NCBI GenBank assembly: GCA_963556255.1
Contig: OY744605.1
Location: forward strand, 746,352 to 810,351
Direction of reading: 5' to 3'
DNA length: 64,000 bases
From: Allolobophora icterica
Lineage: Eukaryota; Annelida; Clitellata; Crassiclitellata; Lumbricidae
A model generated the notes under the pieces. The model ran no database searches and was not told the DNA's origin. It was given only the letters and a program-made list of their open reading frames with translations. Each line of letters begins with the position of its first letter. Position 1 is the first letter of the stretch. Shown here piece after piece: positions 13,401 through 22,725 of this stretch. The translations under genes were made by a program, and so were the position numbers.

Positions 13401-13598
13401 GGTTAAACCGTAGTGATGACTTTTAACCTTTGATGCTTTTCTAAAAGGCCTCTGATTGTTGAGTATTTGAAACAGTCGTCAAATGTTGTTTCTGAATACT
13501 TGTTGCTATCTCTGGTGGGAAATGCTTCAGTGCCTACTTAGCGAAGCTAGTAGAAGGCTGAGCCATTGACTCAGATGATGGCTGGATTTGTTCCTTAG

Positions 13599-13774
13599 GA
13601 CCCAAGAGACGCTGCGGCCTGTGGTCATCTGATGGACCGCGGAGGACTTCAGTCTCTGTCACTTCTGTTGCAGACGCGGGGCTCTTCGCAGGGACCGTGG
13701 AACGTCTTGCCTCCGCATCTCATGCTCTTATCCGCAGCCGGACATTCAAACAAGAAGACATCCAACAACAGAAG
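13599..13774 (+). CDS. HIPK: HIPK exon 9 (boundaries and frame uncertain)
   Basis: A GT donor (gtaatg) lies at 13775. Two acceptors are possible: ttgttccttag (exon from 13599) or the stronger acttctgttgcag (exon from 13674). The frame compatible with exon 10 reads GSSQGPWNVLPPHLMLLSAA then GHSNKKTSNNR, which suits the HIPK LLTGHV.LP...RKSKQ region. Exon 8 ends in phase 1, and that frame needs phase 0, so the phases do not fit; the phase-1 frame from 13674 is open (AGLFAGTVERLASASHALIR) but then clashes with exon 10. A further indel or a different donor must be assumed. Confidence 0.5.
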
Positions 13775-14027
13775 GTAATGCCAATCAACAGCATGGCTAC
13801 TTGTCGTATCATCAGTTTATATAGCGCCTCAAGAAAACATATAACTAAGGAGTGCTCATCACTTCTCTTTGTGCCCTTCAAACCCAGACGAGATTTTTCG
13901 TTTTTAGAGCGTTAGGCCGGGGAGCTGATCTGCGGTATTAAGCCATCGCCCCGTAGGTGGCATTGCCATGCATTGCGGTAGGTGACCAGGTCTTTCCGCC
14001 AAACCCAAGGTTACCTGTGCAGTGTAA

Positions 14028-14152
14028 CTAACTCATTTTACTGCTGCCCTCTAGGAAGTGGAAGGCTGAGTCGACCTTTTGGGCTAGCGGGTTTCCAACC
14101 CGCTTCCTTCTGCTCTTCATGCCAGTGTGTTACCATTCAGCTATAACCTCTG
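14028..14152 (-). mobile_element. SINE fragment (tRNA-like head)
   Basis: Shares with the SINE at 9729-10112 the arrangement GAAGGCTGAGT, a GGGCTA block, CTTCTGC.CTTCA.GCCAGTGTGTTA and terminal CTATA. An older, diverged minus-strand copy lacking the 3' body. Upstream at 13815-13875 a TATATAGCGCCTC stretch resembles the LINE 3' ends. Confidence 0.5.
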
Positions 14153-14191
14153 TATTAAACTCTGAATAACGTCTAGTGCGTTCTTTTGCAG

Positions 14192-14476
14192 TCTACTGAA
14201 AATGGAGGACTATCGGATCACTCCTCCGAAGAAGCGCATCAAGCCGAGCTCCTCTCCATCACTCAAGTACGACGTCTACCACGGCTCTTCCCACAAACGC
14301 TCCAAGGCGCCTGAGTCCACGGTCGCCCATAGCAACCGGTTGATGGCCAAGGCCTGCTACGGAGACGAACTGAAGCCTGTTGCCATCGACAACGTGCCAA
14401 GTCGATGTTCAACGGCGCACAGCGTCATCATCATTCCAGATGGAGACGATGATAACATCATCACGACTCAGAGCGG
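14192..14476 (+). CDS. HIPK: HIPK exon 10
   Basis: Acceptor cttttgcag, donor gtaaga at 14477. The informative frame (first base completes a codon) reads MEDYRITPPKKRIKPSSSPS, a basic nuclear-localisation-like stretch, and ends SVIIIPDGDDDNIITTQSG. This parallels the SPQRSKRVKE and IVIPDTPSPTVSVITI region of HIPKs, which contains a SUMO-interaction-like hydrophobic/acidic patch (VIIIPDGDDD). It requires phase 2 from exon 9. Ends phase 2, and the codon GG|G joins exon 11. Confidence 0.8.
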
Positions 14477-14499
14477 GTAAGACAGGGAGAGAGAGGATA

Positions 14500-14510
14500 G
14501 ACTGACAGAC

Positions 14511-14547
<37 letters not shown>

Positions 14548-14550
14548 GAC
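14500..14550. repeat. (CAGA)n microsatellite
   Basis: ACAGACAGACAGACAGACAG run, 24 bases after the exon 10 donor. Confidence 0.9.
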
Positions 14551-14845
14551 CGAGGGTAAAGCGGATGGTTGCTTTCTTTCGTTGATGATAAAAGAATTCT
14601 AGCAAAATTCATCTCTGATTTGTATTAACTTTCATTAAGTCGTTGCTAACTGATAGATTGTTGTGTAGCGTTGTGCATATTGTCCAGTCATTGCTGTTGT
14701 CTCTGTCGTTGCCTCAGTCAAAAGAATGCAACAGACCAGAACTGCTGCTGCTTCTCTCATTAGATGACTGTTGATGATAGAGGCTTGTGATCTGACTTCT
14801 ATTGAGCCATTCGCTGATGGGTGTTAATTGTCCTATCGTTAACAG

Positions 14846-14951
14846 GTGTGACTCTTCGCAGGAGAAAGGAGGTCACTGCAGCAGTAGCATTGTTGTCACA
14901 GAAACGCCTACGTCGAGCAAAGATCTCCAGATTCAGCATCTCAGCCAACAG
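14846..14951 (+). CDS. HIPK: HIPK exon 11 (last one found)
   Basis: Acceptor tatcgttaacag, donor gtaggt at 14952. From phase 2 it reads CDSSQEKGGHCSSSIVVTET then PTSSKDLQIQHLSQQ, phase 0 at the end. Phase continuity with exon 10 supports it; similarity to known HIPKs is weak because this region is low complexity in the family. No later exons (the conserved C-terminal Tyr/His-rich region) are recognisable in the rest of the window. Confidence 0.65.
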
Positions 14952-15096
14952 GTAGGTTGCATCTTTTCAATCTTGGCAGCCTCGTCTTTTGTCATCATCA
15001 TCGTCCTACAGCACTGGTTTTCACCAGGGTTCTGCCGCAGTTCAATACAAAATTTAAAAAACACCAACTGAATTCACAAAAGGATGAGCAATGAGC

Positions 15097-15566
15097 AGAA
15101 TTGTGACGCCAGGGCTCAAAACCCGTCGCTTGTCGCTTACTAGATATTGAGCTAGAAGCCGAAATCGGCGAGAGGGGTCCAAAATATTGAACAGTCTTCA
15201 ATTCACCAGTTGCCGAATTGATAATTTGCCAAATTGATAATTTGCCATAATTTGCAATGTAGTAATCCGATTTTAATGCCGTTTGTTTTATTCGATACAG
15301 GAGATAGCCCTTTATTGCCCAGCAAAATTGTAGTACAATTAAGTAATGGTTGCTGAGGACTTTGATGACATGAATATTCCGAAATTTTTTATTAGATTTT
15401 CTCACTATATATTAATTAAAGAATCAAACGAGCATAACTTCAGTTAGCAAACAGATATTTTCATTCTGTAAAAAGTATTTTGAAGCAGATTGATTGTAGA
15501 ATATGACTAAATAAAAAGGTCAGAAACCGACATGTGACGGGTTTTGACCCCTGGCGTCACAATTCT
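15097..15566. mobile_element. Non-autonomous DNA transposon
   Basis: Ends AGAATTGTGACGCCAGGG+CTCAAAACCCGTC and the inverse at 15536-15566, about 30 bp with one mismatch. AT-rich non-coding interior of 470 bp. No clear target duplication. Family not determined. Confidence 0.65.
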
Positions 15567-16519
15567 TCACAGCTTTCAGTCATTCAAGTTAGACACAATT
15601 CTATGTTAAAATAATTAGCATTTTAATTGAATTTATTGTTGCATTTTGATGTTTCATTAATATATGGCTCTCTAAGTTACAAGTAGATTTTATTTTTATG
15701 AAAACAATTGAATGGGTGCAAAGCACTGGGTTCTGTGAGCAAAGGAAACCCCTGTCCTGTAGCGACCATCGTTTTGATACAGCTTCTAATGGACTCCACG
15801 TCGCAGAGCTTCAGATGAATGTATTGCAAATGTCTATCTGAAAAATGTCTCACAATAGCTGCATCAAGGAGACCAGCTTGTTTTACTGGCTTAATGTATC
15901 AAATCTAATCCATAGCGGCCTCTGGTTGTTTGTGTGGGTTAAGTGATAGATCAGAAACCAGGACGGGTGGCCCAGGTGTTGGGACTTAGTGTGGTACTGA
16001 TGTAGAAAGCAGTTGAGATGGCGATGTGGGTCGTAACTTTGGGTCGTGGGATGTTCCAGGATCAGAGACAGTGTGGGATGGATGCTTGCTTTCATCTGCT
16101 AGGCTGACCAAAGATGATGATATCTTTGTTGATGGTTTCGCTGATGAGAAGATTTTGGCAGACACTGGTTGTGATGATTAGATGATTCAGGTGAAGATAT
16201 GATGAAGAATGAAGATGCCGGTGAAGACTGAGATGATGATGATAAAAGATGAAGATGATTCAGATGGTTATGAAGTTATGAAATAATAATAATAATAATC
16301 TTTGTTTAATATTTTCAAACTGGCAATTACGCAGTATGATTAGTGTTTTTGAACTGTTTTCATTGTTTATTGAAACCCCACCCAACCCCCAATCCCGTTT
16401 TTCTCGTGATTTTAGCCAGCCCATAATTGTTGCGTTCCGGCACCTATTGTTCCGTTCCGGAACCTTTTTTTCTAGAAAAAAGCACTGATAATAGTAATGA
16501 TAATAATAATAATAATAAT

Positions 16520-16555
<36 letters not shown>

Positions 16556-16985
16556 AGGCACCGACTCATGCTTTTGTCTCTGGGTGCATGGATTCACCTC
16601 CCTTCCTCCTACCCCTCCCCTTCCTTCCTCCAAAAACCTATTTCGAATGAAATCGGTGACGTTCAAACATTCCAGTGTTATTATTTATTTATTATTTTAA
16701 ATAATAAATACATTAATAATTTATTTATGTACGAGCTGTTACTGTGAGATCATGCATTGTTGGGTATTTGTGTTGTAGTTGTACTTCTCAAGTTGTGAGA
16801 TTACTGCTTAGGTGTACAAAATTTCAATTTATGGTTCGATTCTTCTGGGTGCGATGCATCCACTGAACTTTCTGTCTGGTCAAGGTTCGCAATGAGTAGG
16901 TGCCTACGATAGCCTAATAGTAATAATAATGAGACATCAACCTCCTTCATCGTCCGTCTAGCAGGATTAATCCATGAGCAAAGAG
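15567..16985. other. Gene-free stretch with GAT and AAT repeats
   Basis: GAT-rich degenerate repeat (16105-16262), a transposon end CAGTGCTTTTTTC (inverted, 16425-16488, matching the one at 587), and (AAT)n(CAT)n at 16493-16556. No supported gene. Confidence 0.5.
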
Positions 16986-16989
16986 TCGG

Positions 16990-17099
16990 TCCTGCAGCGA
17001 ATGGTTAGAGCGCTTACCTCTTGACGCAGAGAGAAAGGGTTCGAACTTCATCTGACGGTTACTGTGTAGGAACCTTTAGCAAGTTCTGACCCTTGATTG
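16990..17099 (+). repeat. tRNA-like SINE head or tRNA pseudogene
   Basis: AATGGTTAGAGCGCTTACCT resembles a Pol III A box region and GGGTTCGAACTTC a B box, spaced as in a tRNA. I cannot fold a convincing acceptor stem, so a SINE head is more likely than a functional tRNA gene. Confidence 0.4.
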
Positions 17100-17107
17100 C
17101 TCAGCGC

Positions 17108-18094
17108 CAAAGCTCGAGGGTACGCATACCCTAAATGGAATACGTTAAAATACGTACGTACCTTTAAAAAAATACAATACGCGTATGGTACATATCATAC
17201 ACGAAAATTTTATTTATGGTTTACTCGGCGACCCGTAGCCTACGTATAATCTGACGTCAACAGTATGCGTCATTGAAACCGGTACTTCCGGTAGCGTAGC
17301 AGCAAATTTAACTCGATAAATTCTTCGGTTATAATTAATTTAATGCAAATTGTACTTTCATTCTGAGGAGAGCTAAGTACACGTCACTTGTTTGCAAATT
17401 TCTGTAACTCGAAAGTTGTAGTATATCTTTAAATGCATCAGTCAGCGATTCAGCGATGCCCAGAGAACGTGGGAAGAGCTACAAAGCTTTGCGGTTCGAG
17501 TTCTCAGTCAGACCGCGAGCTTGAGTGAGGCGGAGAGGAATTGGAGCTTGTTCAGGTTTGTTCAGAGCAAGCGGCGTTGCAGTCTCAAACCCACCACAAT
17601 GGAAAAGCTAGTCTTCATCCATGCCAACACAAGACTCATTGATAAGGTTACTGATGTCTGCTATGAAGAGCCACACACTCCTTGGGAATTGCCCGATGAC
17701 ACTGACGGTGAGACTGACGATTCCGAGTCAGATTCTGGGAGTAGCAGTTCAGATTAGTGTACATTAAGTCAAGTAGCAGTTGTTCAACTGTTCAACCTTT
17801 TGCTTGGAGTTGGACTTAGAAGTGCTGCAGCAGAACTGAGCCGACTGACTGACATTAGTGCATTAAGTGCAATGTATGCTGGATAAACATAGACCTACAA
17901 TATAGCATTGCAGCAATTTACTACGCTGTATACTGGGTTGTGATTGTTTGCTTAAATTAAATTGAACATTCTTATAATGAGCAATGACGTGGTTAACGTA
18001 TTTTGTATTGTTTACGTACCCTAAAATAGGGTACGTTAAAACGTACGTACCTTTCAAAAAATAGAATACGTATAGTACGTACCCTCGAGCTTTG
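17108..18094 (+). mobile_element. hAT deletion derivative
   Basis: Ends CAAAGCTCGAGGGTACG, exactly inverted at 18078-18094. Flanks CTCAGCGC and CTCAGTCC are an imperfect 8-bp duplication (6 of 8), the length expected of hAT. Subterminal repeats of TACGT/ACGTACGTACC lie on both sides. It contains the transposase C-terminal exon at 17521-17757; the rest of the transposase is missing. Confidence 0.75.
17521..17757 (+). pseudogene. hAT transposase C-terminal fragment
   Basis: Reads SEAERNWSLFRFVQSKRRCS then LKPTTMEKLVFIHANTRLID, the hAT dimerisation-region signature (ERNWS....I/V.SK.R..L....EKLVF.H.N.RL), and ends in an acidic Ser/Asp tail after WELPDD. It sits inside the terminal repeats of the element at 17108-18094, so it is what remains of its transposase. 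The first codon at 17521 is TTG, so there is no independent start. Confidence 0.8.
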
Positions 18095-18535
18095 CTCAGT
18101 CCCATCGATTGATGCTTGTTTATTAGGTTGTGGCAGTTAATAAATGCGTATTAGTTTTGCAGACGCTTGCTACGTTAAATTAATTTCAGGCTTCCACGAA
18201 GAACAACAACACTGCTTTGTTATTGAAGATTAAGATATTGAATGCCCTCTTTGTAAGCTGAATCTGAAGTTTGGCGAAGTATTCAAAGGCGATGCGATCA
18301 GCGATAACCGAGAAAGAGTTATAAAACGCAATTGTGTTGCGTCCGAAATCGCTTTAGAAATTTCGTCCACTGATCGCCTTCGACGGATTCAGTCCTCAGA
18401 GTTTGGAAAGTAAGTACATTGATGCTTACAATATTGCTGTTTTACATGTTTCATTTGAACCTCATTGCAGTTAGCAGAGGCCCGGGAAGTGTTCAAAAGT
18501 TGGGTGAGCTAAGTCAGCCAACCAAGGCAAACCTA
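18095..18535. other. No recognisable feature
   Basis: Unique-looking, moderately AT-rich sequence. Only the 16-base motif AACCAAGGCAAACCTA at its right edge is notable, because it recurs inverted at 18965-18980. Confidence 0.4.
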
Positions 18536-18711
18536 CACCGTGTCTCAAAATAAACTGTGCAAAATGGTTTCTGTCAGAACTTCGTCAAATTTCCACCAAT
18601 TTTAATAATTTTTGGTAGGTAGATGGCAAAATGGCTGAAATTTTATGCTATACATAAATTTGACAAGTTCTGACAGAAACAATTTTGCACAGTTTATTTT
18701 GAGACACGGTG
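18536..18711. mobile_element. Palindromic mariner/Tc1-type MITE
   Basis: CACCGTGTCTCAAAATAAAC and a further 25 bp are repeated inverted at the right end (18664-18711) with one or two mismatches. Flanked by TA on both sides. 176 bp with almost no unique core. A second right-hand end (18794-18843) follows after (TA)n, so part of it was duplicated. Confidence 0.75.
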
Positions 18712-18749
18712 TATATATATATACATATATATATATGTGTGTGTGTGTA

Positions 18750-18784
<35 letters not shown>

Positions 18785-18870
18785 TATATGTAGCACGAAG
18801 TTCTGACAGAAACAATTTTGCACAGTTTATTTTGAGACACGGTGTATATATATACATATATATGTGTGTA

Positions 18871-18903
<33 letters not shown>

Positions 18904-18985
18904 TATATGTAGCATGGCAAACATATATATATATATATATACCAAGGCGAACCTGTATAATGTATAGGTTTGCCTTGGTTGTATA
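18712..18985. repeat. (TA)n tract, duplicated MITE end and hairpin
   Basis: TATATA/TATATG tracts, a duplicated MITE terminus at 18794-18843, and the hairpin ACCAAGGCGAACCT ... AGGTTTGCCTTGGT (18941-18979) with 14-bp arms and one mismatch. Confidence 0.7.
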
Positions 18986-20486
18986 TTAGATGGATTATCC
19001 ATTAGGCCTATATCCGATATGATGTAAAAGAATATTTTTCTAATTTTGGTCATTTTTTACGAACACTGGAAAAGTTTATTATACTCAATATTCAGGAATG
19101 GACAGTAATTCAATGGATATAATTGAAAATTATGTAATTTGAATTACAATTGTAATTGGTAATTTATTTGTTCGTGTCAAGGTAAATTGTAATTGAATTA
19201 CATTTTCCATGTAATTTGTAATTTCAAATCACATATTGTAAAATGAAATCACTTATTTTAAAGTAACCATATTAAATTATTTGTGTAAAAATTACTCTTA
19301 CTTATTTGACAAATGCAAATCACACATTCAGTTTAGATGTAACCGCTAACCATGGTGATGCCAGCCTGGCATTTAAGAATGCGTCTTTTCAATACTTAAA
19401 TTTACTGCGATGAGGAAATGTCCAACCCTCTGGAATTCCTACTCACTATAGCTAGAACGACTGGGAGATTGGTGATATCTCTTATCGTCAACTACAAACT
19501 CCATGTCCCACAAGATGGAATTCTCTGCTTGACAGTTTGATACACTTGCTGAAATTTGGGAAACGTGTGAGCACTCTAGGACTGCCATGCTTCAAGGTTG
19601 TTGAGCTTGGCTTCATGTTTGAGTAACCCCCGTATGCTGTAGCCATGCAATTAGTTAAAATCCTCTGTATTCTCGAATACACTAGGACCCACAGTGATGG
19701 GCACTCCAGATGAACTGATCTGTAGTCTGTCTTTCTCCTCCCAGTCTGAAAGCCCACACTAAATATTATGTATTTACGTGCATATATATATGTATATTTA
19801 TATATATATGCATATATATATATAGCTGTCTTAATAATTATTAGCTGTCCTGTGTCTTATCTCTATGCCCAAATTCCAACCCATCTTTTCCCATGCAGTC
19901 TTGTAGGATGATATATTGCGCGTGTCACATCAAAACCATCCTATCTTTCAATAGCCAACACCTGTTGTCACTTTCAGATCCCGAGAGGCTTTGCCTAGGG
20001 CCTACAATGCTGTTAAGACGGCACTGCGGAAGTTGGGAAGACATTTGAATTACCAAATTTTCATACGCTTCTGCATATAATTCGTCATTCACCCACTGTA
20101 CAAATATGAAACTTATGATGATAGTTTTAATGATTAACCCGTTTTATTTCCAATAGTAGGCCATGTAAAGTTTTATGCTGTTAGTACAGAGCTACAGATA
20201 AAATTGTATAGTTTGTTAGACTTTTAAAATTGTGTGTAATATTGCATAAGTTTTTTTACTGACATTGTACCACTTTTTCACTATTGTATGCATTGTTTTG
20301 ATTGTACCATTTTGTCACTATTGTATGCATTGTTTTTGTAAGGTATGAACGTTTATCTCGTGCTAGTAAAGACTAAAGAGTACTTACTTATTTAAATAAT
20401 CGTGCGAGGCAAATTTCAGGGTGAGTCAGGTCGACTGCCAAGAATAGATACACGAACAAGGATAGTCTAAAGTTTTTTAGAATAAA
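18986..20486. other. AT-rich stretch without supported genes
   Basis: Contains repeated GTAATT/AATTAC blocks (19100-19240) that look like an old terminal-repeat element and a TATATG tract (19770-19825). No ORF here has recognisable similarity. Confidence 0.45.
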
Positions 20487-20488
20487 TA

Positions 20489-21288
20489 CAGGGTGCGGCA
20501 AAATAAAGTAATCCCCTGCAGTGTTTGGTTGATATCTCAAGAACGAAGTTGGATTTTTATAAGAAAATTTACACGGCCATTGGTCATTCATATCTACGTA
20601 CAATTGCCAAATTGCATTATATTATCACAACAATTGACTAAGTTATGCTATTTGAACAGAGACAAGCCCACGCTTTATAACGTGCAAATTTTACGGTTGC
20701 GTTATTGGTTGTCACGCAGGAGTGGCTGCACGCAAACTGTCCTGAGATCATTGAGAAGGACCAGTGGCCACCAAATTCCCCAGATCTCAACCCCCTTGAC
20801 TATCACGTGTGGGGAGCCATGCTGGAAAGGTATCACAAACTCCAGCCGAAGCCAAAGACAATCGCCGAGTTGAAAGCCGCTTTGCAGTCAATATGGGACG
20901 ATATGCCACAGGCGCCGATCAACAAGGCCATCAAGAACTTTACCAAACGGCTGAAGGCATGCGTGCAGGCCAGTGGTGGACACTTTGAACACTTAATGTA
21001 AAATTGAAAGTGCAATTCGTAAAGCTTTGTTGTAAAAATATTTCAAGTTGTACCATTTATTTTTCTTGTTTCTTTACAAAGTAACTATTTTTAACCATGT
21101 AAAATCGTGGGGGGTGTCGTGTTTGAAAACATAACTTTGTCATATTTCAAGATTGTTAAATAACATTTGGAAGTAATATGTAGATGTGAACAGACAATAT
21201 CATTACCAAGTTTTATATAAAAATTCTAAGCGGTTGCTACAGAATTTGCAACACACTGCAGGGGATTACTTTATTTTGCCGCACCCTG
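20489..21288 (+). mobile_element. mariner deletion derivative
   Basis: Terminal repeats CAGGGTGCGGCAAAATAAAG extend inverted to about 33 bp (GTAATCCCCTGCAGTGT), flanked by TA dinucleotides. 800 bp. It carries the C-terminal part of a mariner-type transposase but not the N-terminal DNA-binding part. Confidence 0.88.
20690..21001 (+). pseudogene. mariner/Tc1-type transposase C-terminal fragment
   Basis: Contains WPPNSPDLNPLDYHVWGAML, which includes the second-to-third catalytic region (SPDLNPLDY), followed by LKACVQASGGHFEHLM, the usual mariner C-terminus. The HTH domain and first catalytic Asp are absent. Upstream frame (LSRRSG...) is out of register. Non-functional. Confidence 0.85.
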
Positions 21289-21526
21289 TAGGCCTATAAC
21301 TACCTTATAAGAAAGACGTTGGTTTAACGTACAGGATGTTCTTAAATCGTAGGACTCTGAGGAATTTACTGTCCTCGTTTGGTTCAACACAATGTAACGA
21401 TGACGTCACAGAAGCAAACGCCAAGAAACAATTTTATCGAAATTATCGAATTTATTCTCCAGCTTTCGACGTCATATACTGCCATTGTTCCTTTCGCCGA
21501 CAGATAAGTTTTTGTTTCTCATTTAC

Positions 21527-22093
21527 TTAAATGTTCACTTTAGGTAGTTTATTAATACTGTTACGCCGTTGCCCACCCCCAGCCCTGGGTGCTAAGTCAG
21601 TCTGTTTAAATGGGGCGGGTACGCGTCTTCGCAAGTCCATGGAAGGAAGAACCTGTATTCCAGTAGGGTGACCTGATTCTTGAGCATCAACGGGATCTGC
21701 CGGGTTTCTACTCCAGCGGTTCCCTAGCTCGTTATAATTTAGCCTCGATTTCATTTGCAACCGTTCGCTCCTTCTGAACGAGGGTGCAGGTGCACTGGCT
21801 CCCTCCTCGGAACTGACTCCGAGCGGATCCAAATTACCCATAGCTACATTTGACTCTAAGTTTGGCACAACGAGTGGTTCAACATTTGGCACGAGTGGTA
21901 AAGGCGCGGCAAAACTATGTACAGCGACCATACGAGGGAAATGGCCTGAGGTTCGAATACGACTTGCGGAATCAATAGTTCTCAATAGACTATCTCTCAA
22001 ATCATCTAACTTAAAGGCTAAGTTTTCATTCATGTTAGATATGCTTTCTAGCACTTGGGCCACAGTAGCAGAAGACCGAGACCGAGAAGACAA
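21527..22093 (-). CDS. Unrecognised 188-codon ORF
   Basis: Polar protein with a possible short coiled coil (VAQVLESISNMNENLAFKLD), a Pro/Val-rich middle and a basic stretch FRRSERLQMKSR. Stops at 21527, next to the triplicated array. The N-terminal side (22094-22123) runs into the array's left breakpoint. I do not recognise it; it could be a fragment of a retroelement gag or of a host gene cut by the rearrangement. Confidence 0.25.
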   Translation of the reverse strand: MSSRSRSSATVAQVLESISNMNENLAFKLDDLRDSLLRTIDSASRIRTSGHFPRMVAVHSFAAPLPLVPNVEPLVVPNLESNVAMGNLDPLGVSSEEGASAPAPSFRRSERLQMKSRLNYNELGNRWSRNPADPVDAQESGHPTGIQVLPSMDLRRRVPAPFKQTDLAPRAGGGQRRNSINKLPKVNI

Positions 22094-22123
22094 TGGTCTT
22101 ACAGCGCTATCCTGTCTAACACT

Positions 22124-22226
22124 AGATTCTGAAGCGTGCGTTTCATTGCTGGAAGACCACTGTCGACGTTGTCGAGCAACCCATTAAGTTTATTGACCGC
22201 CTGTTTTATGTCTGCGACGATTTTTC
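22124..22226 (-). pseudogene. Exon B fragment (copy 1)
   Basis: The 5' half of exon B of the small-exon array (see 34218-34421), cut at the array's left breakpoint. The acceptor end (TTACAG|GAAAAATCGTCGC on the minus strand) is preserved; the donor half is missing. Confidence 0.7.
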
Positions 22227-22454
22227 CTGTAATTTTCATGAAAATAAGTTAAAAATCTTGCCCTTTCTATTTGGAATAAGACTGACGGAGGACAGGAGGC
22301 GTTGGGAGGAACATTGTGCATGATGCGGCCGAACCTCGAACCGAGGATGGCTGAGAGCAGAGCTATTTGGAATAAATTATAAAAGAATCTTGCCAAAATT
22401 TTACTCAAAATAAATATTTTAATGCCTTTAGTAATAACTTCACACCAAAGCCAG

Positions 22455-22665
22455 TTAAATGGAGTAGAGTAATGGTAACACTCGGGCCAGGAAAGCATTA
22501 GGTTCGCGGATCGATTCCCGTAACCCCCTGTAGGGAGGCGCCTTGCATGGCTGCCAAACCGTGTGTTTAGTTAAAATTTGACTGTACTGTCATGTTTCAA
22601 TGTAATCTTACTGTGTTTGTCAGTTTGAATTAATAAAGAAAGAAATTATTATTACTATAATGCCT
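22455..22665 (+). mobile_element. tRNA-derived SINE, copy 1
   Basis: AGTAGAGTAATGGTAACACT (A-box-like) and GGATCGATTCCCG (B-box-like), then a short body and an A-rich tail TTAATAAAGAAAGAAATTA. Identical copies at about 34650-34857 and 45213-45420 belong to the segmental copies, differing at one base (CTCGGGCC vs CTCAGGCC). Confidence 0.6.
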
Positions 22666-22725
22666 TTAATAATAACTTCACAGTAAAGCCAATTCTACTT
22701 ATCTAGCTGTAACTTTACCATGCAG

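Noticed and set aside
16990..17099. Functional tRNA gene
   Set aside because: A- and B-box-like sequences are present but I could not pair a convincing acceptor stem or anticodon arm; a SINE head is more likely.
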